Origin: Cyanoderma ruficeps
Taxonomy: Eukaryota > Chordata > Aves > Passeriformes > Timaliidae
DNA: 64,000 bases
Reading direction: 5' to 3'
NCBI GenBank assembly: GCA_008694505.1
Contig: VZDJ01000063.1
Location: 3,360,339 to 3,424,338 of the forward strand
Shown: piece after piece, positions 20,117 to 28,650 of the stretch
Layout of the letters: the number at the start of each line of letters is the position of its first letter
Position numbering within the stretch: position 1 is the stretch's first letter
Notes under the pieces: model-generated
The model's input: the letters and a program-made list of their open reading frames with translations, nothing else
Told to the model about the DNA's origin: nothing
Database searches by the model: none
Translations under genes and position numbers: made by a program

Positions 20117-20575
20117 TGTAGCAGGTTTTCTGAGAGAAAGAGGGCACGATCTGTGTTTAGAATGAGATATTGAACTACCCAGCTGAGGCCTACCTGGCTG
20201 AGGCCTGACCCTGAGGCTTGGCCTTGAGGGCCTGAGGCCTTGAAGCCCGTTGCGCAGTTAAAATTACTTGTGAGGCAGCAGAAAATAGATGTTTAAGGTA
20301 TTATTATGAGATAGTGGGTTTTCTAGAGGTCACCGAGTCCAATTATAAGTGGTCACCCTTTAGCCACCTTAAGAATAAGTGAAACAATGTGTGTTTGCAT
20401 TTTTCTCTGTGCTGTGTGCCAATGAAAGTGTTGCCTTAACTGTAAACTATCTAGACCTGTATATAACCTGCCATTTTAGGCAGAATAAATGGAGAATGTG
20501 TGATTAACCATATTGGTCGGACCTGGGTTGCTCTCGGCTCAAGCTCTCATTATTTTTAGGAGTTTCCTTGTTACA
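20117..20575 (+). mobile_element. Solo LTR of 459 bp (family C), 6-bp target duplication
   Basis: It begins TGTAGCAGG and ends TTGTTACA, flanked by CATGTT (20111-20116) and CGTGTT (20576-20581), a 6-bp target duplication with one change. It has a TATATA box at about 20460-20466 and AATAAA at 20484-20489, as in an LTR promoter and R region. The 6-bp duplication fits an alpha/beta-type (ERVK-like) retrovirus. No internal sequence is present, so it is a solo LTR. GAGGCCT-like short repeats lie in its U3. Confidence 0.82.
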
Positions 20576-20654
20576 CGTGTTATAAAACTGGCTTTTTGCA
20601 AGTATTAAGATGGATGCTGTAGGTATAACGTCAAAATAACTTTGCTTTTATTTT

Positions 20655-20750
20655 TGGTGTTTGTGCATTAATTTCCCTGACACCTGGCGCTCCTCCGACA
20701 TTTCGTGGCATCCTCCACAGGTGCTGGGATTTCAGGGAGTGGGGAGGAAC
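20655..20750 (+). repeat. Inverted repeat, left arm
   Basis: Reads GGTGTTTGTGCATTAATTTC, then CCTGACACCTGG, CATTTCGTGGCATCCTCCAC and AGGTGCTGGG. Its reverse complement is at 21126-21222 with few mismatches. Loop length is about 375 bases. The first part also matches the end of the LTR-like element at 23560-24036 (TTTTCCTGACA). Confidence 0.88.
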
Positions 20751-20755
20751 GAGTG

Positions 20756-21117
20756 CACAAAGCCAAGATTTGTGCCTTTTCACTCCCAAAACTTTTCAGC
20801 AGGCATTCTTCTGTGGCAATGAGAGGAGAGGAGAGAGCCTTCCATGGAGAGGGACGAGCAGCTTTTCCTTCTGAGGCTGGCTCAGCTTCCAGAATTAGTC
20901 TGTGGGAAGGGAGGAAAGGAGTTCTAAGTCCCACATCCAGCCAGCAGCATAATTAAGGCAGGAAGAGAGAAATGCATAGCAGAGCGGATGGGTATGAGTA
21001 AGTGTCAGGAGATTTTTTTCTATTGAGGTGCCAGACGCTGCTTCCCTCACTTTTCCAGTGTCCTGTGTGCTGTGAAAGGAGTAGCTGGTGACTCTGTCCA
21101 GGGTACGCAGGAGTGTG
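20756..21117. other. Loop region between inverted repeat arms, nothing recognised
   Basis: Unique-looking sequence enclosed by the inverted repeat. No gene, LTR end or other structure was recognised. Confidence 0.4.
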
Positions 21118-21125
21118 GGAGAATG

Positions 21126-21222
21126 TTCCTCCACACTCCATGGAACCCCAGCACCTGTGGAGGATGCCATGAAATGTCCGAGGAGTTCCAGGTGTCAGGA
21201 GAATTAACCCACAAATGCCAGA
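21126..21222 (-). repeat. Inverted repeat, right arm
   Basis: Reverse complement of 20655-20750. The shared sequence runs across the start of the LTR-like element at 21193 into its flank, so the two arms share more than the mobile sequence. This suggests a local inverted duplication, not two independent insertions. Confidence 0.88.
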
Positions 21223-21630
21223 GGTTTATGTCCAAACAGGAGACAGAGGAGTCCTGGAACTTTATTCCAATAAAGGGAAAGGCCATGGGGCATTTCCCCT
21301 GGGGTGTCTCAGATTTTTAGAGGATGCAGCCTCCTTTTTATCCCAATTTCCCAGCCCCATTTCCCTCTCTCTTTCCCCTTTGGCTGAGGTACTTGAGAGG
21401 TCCAGACTTCTCAAATCACCGAATACAGACCCCTGCTAATGTGTAGCCCCTTTTTATTTTCCTTATGTCAACTCAGTGGAATTCCTGTGGAATTTATGGT
21501 TCTTCCCACTGTTTCTTTCATCCCTCAGTATCCAGTTTTATTTATCAGCAGACCCACAGCTCGTTTGCAAAGAGAAATCCCTCTCATTCCTTTCACAGCT
21601 TGTGGCTGCTGGAATCTCTGCCCAGAATGA
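21193..21630 (-). mobile_element. LTR-like element, family E copy 1, antisense
   Basis: From TGTCAGGAGAATTAACC it follows the same order of blocks as 28165-28650 and the reverse complement of 23560-24036: GGTTTATGTCCAAACAGGAG, ACAGAGGAGTCCTGGAACTT, CTTGAGAGGTCCAGACTT and AATTCCTGTGGAAT. The TGTCAGG end is shared by all three copies. The other end is not fixed and no target duplication was found. Confidence 0.7.
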
Positions 21631-21724
21631 GCAGCTTTTTGGAGGGGCAGGGATTTCAGTCTGCAGCCTGCTCCTCATCCCCTGCCCTGCCTGCCTCTCC
21701 AGGGCTGAGCAAAGCAGTCCCTGA

Positions 21725-21835
21725 TGTCCCTGGGGTCCCTCCAGACCCTGCTCTGCTTTTCCTCTGCAGCAGCACCTGGTTGTTGTCAGCCCAAGCTTAG
21801 GGCAGAGGAAGCAGAGAGGAGAAATAAAACACAAA
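21725..21835 (+). repeat. Repeat shared with 19530-19640
   Basis: TCCCTGGGGTCCCTCCAGA through AAGCAGAGAGGAGAAATAAA matches the segment at about 19536-19632 in the same orientation. It includes an AATAAA motif (AGAAATAAAACAC), which suggests the end of an old mobile element. It lies next to the LTR-like element at 21193-21630. Confidence 0.65.
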
Positions 21836-23240
21836 ATGCGAGAGTTTAACTTGTTTTAGGGCTGGTTTGCTGTGTAAGCTGCTCCAGGAGCATCCCAAAA
21901 GCATCAGGTTGAGTCTCTTAAATTGCTCCTAAAAGGTAGCTGAGTAATTGAAGATGTTTTTGAGGAAGATGCAGTTATTCTGGGATTGCTTTGCACAGGC
22001 CTGGCTCTGTTCCCTCACACAGCATCCCCTGCCCCTGGTCACACCTCCAAGCCAGGACTTTGCAAACCAGGCCCAAACTGCCACAGTAAAATCCTGAAGC
22101 AGTCCCAGGGTTTCTCCAGCACAACCCCCAGCAGCACTGCCAGGTGCTCAGCGCTTCCTTTCCAACCGTGCCACCCATTTTAAATGAAGCTTCTGTCTCC
22201 TGAAAGACACATGGCCCAGATTTCAGCCGCCTCTATTTCTCTTCCCTCCCGTGATCGCTCTTCTAATGGCATTTAACGCTCCCAGGCATCTCCCCAGCCC
22301 GGGATGCCACAGCTTCCCCCGACTGAACTAAAAATCCGTGACCGTATCAGTGCGAGTGAACAAAGACATAAACAAAGGTCATAAACTGAATTTATATGGC
22401 TTCTGATAAAACGCCTCCTGACAGGTTTGTGGGGGGATTTTTTTTTAGCTGACGATTTCCTTTCCAGCACTGAGAGTGTTCCAGGCTTGTTGCCTGTTTA
22501 CTGTGCCTGTGGTGCACACCTCTTACAAATACATCACTTTCTGGCATCAGAACAGAAGGGTGAGCAGTAATTAATGGCATCTTCTATAAATCCCACCCTT
22601 TTCTCCTCCTTTCTGCTGCTAAATATGCAAAAGATGACTGGAGAGGTGCTCTGACAGCACTAAGAGCAAAGAGGGTGCCCATTATTTACCCCAATAAAAA
22701 CCTTACCTCAGTAAAAAGGAACCTGAAAATGAAATCACTGTTTTCTGTCACCTCAGAGGTTTAGTTTACTCTTCTCCCCACGGGGAAAAGTTTCCTGTTT
22801 TCTTCACATTAATCAAGTGCTTTGTGCTGTGGAGTTGGAGCTGATCCTTCTGCAGCCCAGTGAGTGCTGAAGGAAGAACAAAACCTCACATTCCTCTTAC
22901 AAAACCCATCTCACATTCCTCCTCTTACTCCCAGCCCTTCCCTGCTCTGCCTTTGTTTTTAAAATTAACTTTCACGTTTTCTTGGAGCTGAGAAAGCCAT
23001 TACAGAAAAGACCAAACCAATTTTTCTTTCCAGCATGTGTGATTGTTTTCTACTTCCCTAAAAGGTTAATGTTTAAAATGAATAATGGGTGGTGGGGAAG
23101 AGGAGAAAAAAGCTTTTTTTCTTTTCCTGCTTGCCTTTCCCTCAGCTCACACAGCACGGAGGTGTTGCTGTCTCCTTGCACCAGGAATATTTTTGGAGTC
23201 TTCAGAGCTGTTTTTCCCTTGGGTGGTGACCTCCAAAACC
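21836..23240. other. Intergenic, nothing recognised
   Basis: Unique-looking sequence. Around 22310-22410 the bases ACAAAGACATAAACAAAGG and ATTTATATGG might be conserved non-coding DNA, but I cannot test this. Confidence 0.35.
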
Positions 23241-23244
23241 TCCT

Positions 23245-23380
23245 TTAGACCCTCCTGGTGGGTCTGTTCACAAAGGGAATCACTTTGTCCTGTTTTCCTC
23301 CCTGAGCTTCTCCAGGTGGGTCTGCTCCCAAAGAAAATCACTTCATCCTCCTGTTTTCCTCCCTGGACTCGTCCTGCTGG
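23245..23380 (+). repeat. Two-copy tandem repeat, period about 65
   Basis: GGTGGGTCTGTTCACAAAGG and GGTGGGTCTGCTCCCAAAGA, each followed by (A/G)AATCACTT(T/C)(G/A)TCCT and then TGTTTTCCTCCCTG, about 60-70 bases apart. Lies upstream of the LTR-like element that ends at 24036 and may be part of its outer region. Confidence 0.7.
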
Positions 23381-23559
23381 GCAGTTTTGTGCTGCTGCTG
23401 CCTCCAAGGGTTGTTCTTTGCTGCCAGCAGAGGAGTTCTCAACCCTCCCCTGGCCAACCCAGCCCCCAGGAACCCACAGCAGCTTCAGCCCTGAGAAATC
23501 TGGGGAAGATTCCTGCCCATTCCCAGTGGATGGGATGGAGAGGAATGACAGATTTGTCT

Positions 23560-24036
23560 TTACAAACAAGCAGTGGTTCTGCTGGGAGATAAAACCAGCA
23601 TTGACAGGTAAAAGAAACAATGGGAAGGATCCCACTGATTGATGAATGGAAAAGGAGATATTTGCCTTTACAAACAAACTGTGGGTTTGCTGATAAACGA
23701 AATTGGATATTGAAAGATGAAAGAAACAATGGTGAAAACCCATAAATTCCATAAGAATTAAAAATTAAAAGGGTGATTGTGCATTAAAGGGGAATTTTAG
23801 GTATTTTAGGCACTCTGGGAAGTTTGGACCTCTCAAGTACCTCAGCCAAAGGGGAAAGAGAGAGGGAAATGGGGCTGGGAAATTGGGATAAAAAGGAGGC
23901 TGCATCCTCTAAAAATCTGAGAGACCCCAGGGGAAATGCCCCGTGGGCTCTCCCTTTATTGGAATAATGTTCCAGGACTCCTCTGTCTCCTGTTTGGACA
24001 TAAACCTCTGGTGTTTGTGGATTAATTTTCCTGACA
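23560..24036 (+). mobile_element. LTR-like element, family E copy 2
   Basis: Opposite orientation to the copies at 21193 and 28165, ending TTTTCCTGACA at 24036. Near 23560-23720 the unit TTTGT(C/.)TTTACAAACAA followed by GATAAAACCAGC or GATAAACGAAATT occurs twice, an internal tandem repeat that the copy at 28165 also has but the 21193 copy appears to have only once. No target duplication could be established. Confidence 0.7.
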
Positions 24037-24901
24037 GGATGGAGTGAAGAGAATCGGAACCACCTGCAAGGACAGCTGAGAGAGCCCTGAGAGTGAAATA
24101 ACTGGCACAGATTTCAGAAGAGCACCACGAAATCCCCCCTGAGGTGCAGATGACCTGGGACTTCATGGCAACAGCAGGAAGGGAATTCAGCTCTCCTGGC
24201 TCCCCAAAACCCCCCTGAGCTCCCAGTGGGATCCCAGGCAGCAGGAGGGCACTGAACACCCCAGCCCCGTGGAAATGCTGTGCTCCCGTTTGGAAAAGCT
24301 ACTGGATTATCCCGGAATAAAGCCACGCTGGAAAAACGCTGTTAGCCCTTATTAAATCAAAACCTGCTGGCTCGGAGGAACAAAATTAGTAATGCTGTGA
24401 ACTCTCCCGTGGGTTGGAAATGTAAAGGAGCTTGGCATTACAGAGAGTTGCAGCAGAACATAATTCTTTGCAGGAGAGAAGAAAGTAAGGAAATCTATGA
24501 AGTCATTGACTAGTTTAGTTCAAAAATACATGGCTCAAAATCTCAGTATAATTATCCCAGTGCCTGCAGTTCCTGTTGGAGATGTTATACTGCTGGGTCA
24601 ATATTTTTTTTTTCTCTCTTTTTGAGCTGAGTTAACACATACATCATGTTTCAGGATGCTGCCGGATGCAGTGAATTTAATTTAACAGGGTGAGCAGCTC
24701 AACTTAGGCAGTCAGCTTGGGGTGATCCCTGAAGTTTATGGCAGAAGTGAGAATTTGGAAAGCAGCAGAGCTCACAGATAACTGTGATGTCTCTCTGGGG
24801 CAGCCTGGTTATTCAGCAGAGCTGTGAGACCTGTCCTTGCACATTCCCACCTCATCCCTTCTTCTCCTTGATCTCCTCCCCTTGGAGCTCCAGCTCATGG
24901 G
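24037..24901. other. Intergenic, nothing recognised
   Basis: Unique-looking sequence between two retroviral repeats. No gene signals. Confidence 0.4.
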
Positions 24902-25199
24902 TGACGCTGTTTTACACCACAATGACACAGACTCTCAGAAGGCTGAAGATGACTCCTTGATTTTTGGGATGTGTCTCCCTTTTATGCTATTTTACACAGA
25001 CCGATTTGATTGGTGAAACAAAGACAAACCTCTTCACTCACATTGGTCAGAGCAGAGGGACATCAAGAAGGAATCCCTCCTAGGGAAAGGAATGAATAAC
25101 AAAGTTACAGTTACAAAAAAGTGTGTCTTGTTTACAGAAAATTCCCTGGGAAAGGAATTTCAGAAAACTAAAACACCTCAGGCACAAACCAGGGCTACA
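24902..25199 (-). mobile_element. Solo LTR, family A copy 1, antisense
   Basis: Runs TGACGCTGTTTTACACC to CAGGGCTACA, which is the reverse complement of TGTAGCCCTG...GCGTCA. In sense orientation the family carries a TATAAAAGG box and an AAATAAAGG signal. Here the reverse of these (CCCTTTTATG, CTTGATTTTTGGG) is degraded. Flanks CATGGG and CACAGG agree at four of six positions, so the duplication has decayed. Confidence 0.85.
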
Positions 25200-25283
25200 C
25201 ACAGGTAAAGCCACCCAGCTGCTGCCTTCCAGTCCAAAAGGGCTGCAAACCCCCAGGTTCCTCAGTTTTGTTGCAAACCCTGA

Positions 25284-25587
25284 TGTTGCCCTGCGTTTTC
25301 TAACTTCTGTCTTGGTGCAGAAGTTTTCTCACGCAGCTTCATGTAAACAATGTGTATTTTCAGAATGTTTACATAGTTCTCCTCTGAGAGAAGAAATGAT
25401 TGATGGTGATGTCCACCATCCAGGTTTCAGGGGTGGCGACCTCTGTAGCCAATCTCTTGACCTCTGTACAAATGTATAAATGGAGTCAGATTTGTAAATA
25501 AAGAAGAGGAGTTGTTCCCTCACGCTGTGTGTGCCTGCTCATCTTTCTGTCCCAGAGGTGGGACACTCCCAGCCTCGACAAACCACA
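25284..25587 (+). mobile_element. Solo LTR, family B copy 1, exact 6-bp duplication
   Basis: Begins TGTTGCCCTG and ends CAAACCACA, flanked on both sides by CCCTGA (25278-25283 and 25588-25593). It contains TATAAATGGAG and AAATAAAGAAG, as expected for LTR promoter and poly(A) sites. The second copy is at 44725-45029. It lies only 84 bases after the family A LTR. Confidence 0.93.
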
Positions 25588-26445
25588 CCCTGAGGCTTTG
25601 CCTAAACCCCATCAGAGTTTCCCCCAGCTCTGGAATCTCAGGACTGAACTTTCTGCATCTCTCCCTTTGTGTGCATGTGTAGAATTGTGCCCTCTCCAGA
25701 GGTGGGTGGAGGAATTCCTGGAATGTGTAGCTCTGGGAATCGATCTGCCACGCTGGCTGCTAATTGTAAGGCAAACCTGTAAATAAATAATAATTAATAA
25801 ATATTATTATGCCAATTTATTTTTAAAAATTATTCCCATTTATTATTATTTATAAATAATAATAATAANATAATAATAAATAAATAAAGGACTTCTGCAA
25901 ATACCACTGTCAGAAATCTAAATTGGAAGTCTATTTTCTTTATACACCCTAGTGTTTTCTTTCCCTCACCTATTTTCCTGTTAAACTCATTTTACCAAGG
26001 CAGATTCACTCTCTCTTAATTTTATACAAAGAAAAACCTGGATAAATTAGAATCTCCTGTTGGCAGAAGACACTGACCATAAAATATTTAGGCTTGGTTT
26101 TGTTCACCTATTTTTGTTGTGTATAATAACTTCATTTTTGCATTCCTGTTCAAATCCCAACCTCCTTGGGGCAAGGGCTGCCCTCCACGGGTGTTACTGG
26201 AAAGAGAAAAACTCTGGACTGNTCCCCTGAGACCCTCAATCCTCAGGAAAATCCCACAAATGATGCATGAGGCGGAGTTTTAGAGGAGGCTGTGCTCCTT
26301 CAGAGGCCACAGGTGTCCAGGCACCACGCAGGCAACCAGCAGAAAACAGCCCCAGAAACAGCCTGGCAGCAGAGAAACCAGCTGATATCTCTGTCCTTTT
26401 CTCCTTTGAAGCAGAACTCCAGCTGATTACGCGGTTGGAATATGG
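25588..26445. other. AT-rich tract and unique sequence
   Basis: A low-complexity AATAAT stretch at about 25785-25890 has a single N at 25869. Another single N is at 26222. No gene could be supported. Confidence 0.5.
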
Positions 26446-26532
26446 GGGAAAGAAAAATAAAAAGAAAAAGAAAAAAAAGAAAAAAAANAAGAAAAAAAAG
26501 AAAAAAAAAAAAAAGATAAATAAAAAAATAAT
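26446..26532 (+). repeat. Purine-rich poly(A)/AAG tract
   Basis: Long run of A with scattered G and one N at 26488. It encodes poly-Lys in one frame, which makes the frame at 26267-27220 look open. This is a homopolymer-type tract, not a coding exon. Confidence 0.9.
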
Positions 26533-26830
26533 AGATGGCCTGAGGTTTGTCCTGAATGGAGCATTGAGGCTGAGGAAGGCAGTGCTGCTGGGGAAAGGCA
26601 GGAGGAGAAAGGAATGGAAAATCTCAGAGAAATTCCAGATTTTTTATCCTCTTGAGAGAAGAGTCTTAGAAAAAGCATGGGGTAGTTCTGGTCTGACACA
26701 ATCTGAGTGCTCCAGTGGTTCATGGGACACTCCAGAGCAGCAGGAGAGGAAAAGCACCTCAAGAACTTCAGTCTCTCACCACCAGGGGAAAAGGCATCAC
26801 CTGCCTCTGCCATTTCCTGAAAAAACACCC

Positions 26831-27246
26831 GCACAGCCTGTCTGCACTGGATTCCCAGAGGGAGACCAGACCCATCTCAGCACCACTGGACCTTCAGAGG
26901 AAAACTCCACCCTTCTCCAGGATCATTGCTCCACTAGAACCACATCTGTCACTGCAGGAGGGCTGGGCTGGGCTGACACCAACACCCTGAGCAACAACAG
27001 GGGGTCAGGCTGTGCTCTGACTCTGGCAGGGGTTTTCTTTTCTTTGTGCACTCGTTGGGTTTTTTGGTACTACTCCATTTTTATTTTAATTTTCCTCATA
27101 ACGAACTGTTCTTCCTATTCCCGTATCTTTGCCTGTGAGCCCCTTAATTTCAAAATTATAATAATTCAGAGGGAGGTGGTTTGCATTCTCTATTCCAAGG
27201 GAGGCTCCTGCCTTCCTTAGCAGACTCCTGTCTTTCCAAACCAGGC
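26831..27246 (+). mobile_element. Partial ERVL-like LTR, copy 2
   Basis: GCACAGCCTGTCTGCACTGG through CTTTCCAAACCAGG aligns with 39528-39938, sharing GGGAGACCAGACCCATC, ACCCTGAGCAACAACAGG, TTTCAAAATTATAATAATTC and GGGAGGTGGTTTGCATTCTC. Relative to the intact copy, its 5' part (about 245 bases) is missing. Confidence 0.88.
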
Positions 27247-28164
27247 CATTCAGAAACATGAAGAACAAACCCTGGAATTGTCTGTGCTTTATACACACTT
27301 CCTGACAACAGCTTATCTCAGCCTGTACAATGCGTTGTTATTCCAGTAAACACTGTGTGCTGGTTTATTATTTAATGAAATGCAGCCCTAACAACCCATA
27401 AGATACACAAGGACTGCTCAGGCTTCTTGCAAGGACTGGATAATTCAATGTGCCGTGGTTAACAGGAGAAAAATGTGGGAAAGATAAGATTATTAGTGCG
27501 AGAAAAGCAAACTGGAGGGAACTTCATGACCACGGGGAACTTTTTTATGACTTTCTGGCATTCAGGTCTCAATTATCAGAGCCACGGCTCAGATCATAAA
27601 CAGAATTTATCTCTGGCAGAAGTAGGCTGCTTTATTACAGCCTTCAGAGCGGCGAATGTTTTGATAATGAAGTTAAAGGAAAAGCAGAAGTTCCCAATTT
27701 GAGAGGAGCCTTTGCTGCTCGTGACGCTGGCGCTGGGCTGGGTCAGAAGTAAATCAATAAATCTGCCCTCAGGAAGGCTCCGCTTATGAAAAATCCCCCA
27801 AATTGATGCTTAAGTGCCACTGACAAAGAATAATATTTTCTTTCGGGGGCCTAGATCTCTGGAGATCCAGAGTGTTAGTGTGGAAGTCAAGGTATATTTA
27901 TCCACCCACTGTATAAATAACCACGTTGGGGCTGATTTGATGGAATTTAAAACATGAGGCAGAGGCAGCTTCAGGGGAGGCAGCCCTGGATGGAAACATC
28001 TGATTCCTTGGGGGGCAGAAACCAACCCTGTGTGTGATTGATCTGTGGGGGAAGGCTCAGGAGGGCTCAGAGCATGGGGCAGCTCCCACAAAGCCTGAGC
28101 ACAGATCTGTAGGAAGGGATTTTGGAAGATTTACTTCCTTGGAAGGGCAAATCCATCAGGCAGG
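27247..28164. other. Intergenic, nothing recognised
   Basis: Unique-looking sequence between the ERVL-like LTR and the next LTR-like element. No gene signals. Confidence 0.4.
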
Positions 28165-28650
28165 TGTCAGGAAAATTAATCCATAAACACCAGAGGTTTA
28201 TGTCCAAACAGGAGACAGAGGAGCCCTGGAACTTTATTGGAATAAAGGGACAGGCCATGGGGCATTTCCCTGGGGTCTCTCAGATTTTTAGAAGATTCAG
28301 CCTCCTTTTTATTCCAATTTCCCAGCCCCATTTCCCTCTCTCTTTCCCCACTGGCTGAGGTACTTGAGAAGTCCAGACTTCCCAAATCACCGAATGCAGA
28401 CCCCTGCTAATGTGTACCCCCCCCCTTTTCATTTTCCTTGTGTCACTTGGTGGAATTCCTTTGGAATATATGGTTCTTCCCATTGTCTCTTTCATCCCTC
28501 AGTATGCAGTTTTATTTATCAGCAGACCCACAGTTTGTAAAGACAAATCTCTCTCATTCCTTTCATCAATCAGTGGGATCCTTCCCATTGTTCCCTTTCT
28601 CTCTCAGTGCTGGTTTTATCTCCCACAGTTTACAGAGAGAAATCTCTCGT
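28165..28650 (-). mobile_element. LTR-like element, family E copy 3, antisense
   Basis: From TGTCAGGAAAATTAATCC it follows copy 1 closely (GGTTTATGTCCAAACAGGAG, CTGGAACTTTATTGG, GGTACTTGAGAAGTCCAGAC). Its far end has two tandem units of the internal repeat (TTTATTTATCAGCAGACC, and TTTTATCTCCCACAG). The far end is not fixed. Flank GGCAGG finds no clear partner. Confidence 0.7.

Noticed and set aside
23147..23752. 201-codon minus-strand frame
   Set aside because: It overlaps family E LTR-like sequence and its tandem repeats; no gene signals.
23093..24036. A 944-bp full LTR at this locus with a GGGTGG/GGATGG duplication
   Set aside because: The candidate start (TGGGGAAGAGG) has no counterpart in the other two family E copies, so the match of five of six bases is probably chance.
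26267..27220. 317-codon frame on the plus strand
   Set aside because: The poly-A/AAG tract and a partial ERVL-like LTR make up most of it, with an N in the frame; no gene evidence.
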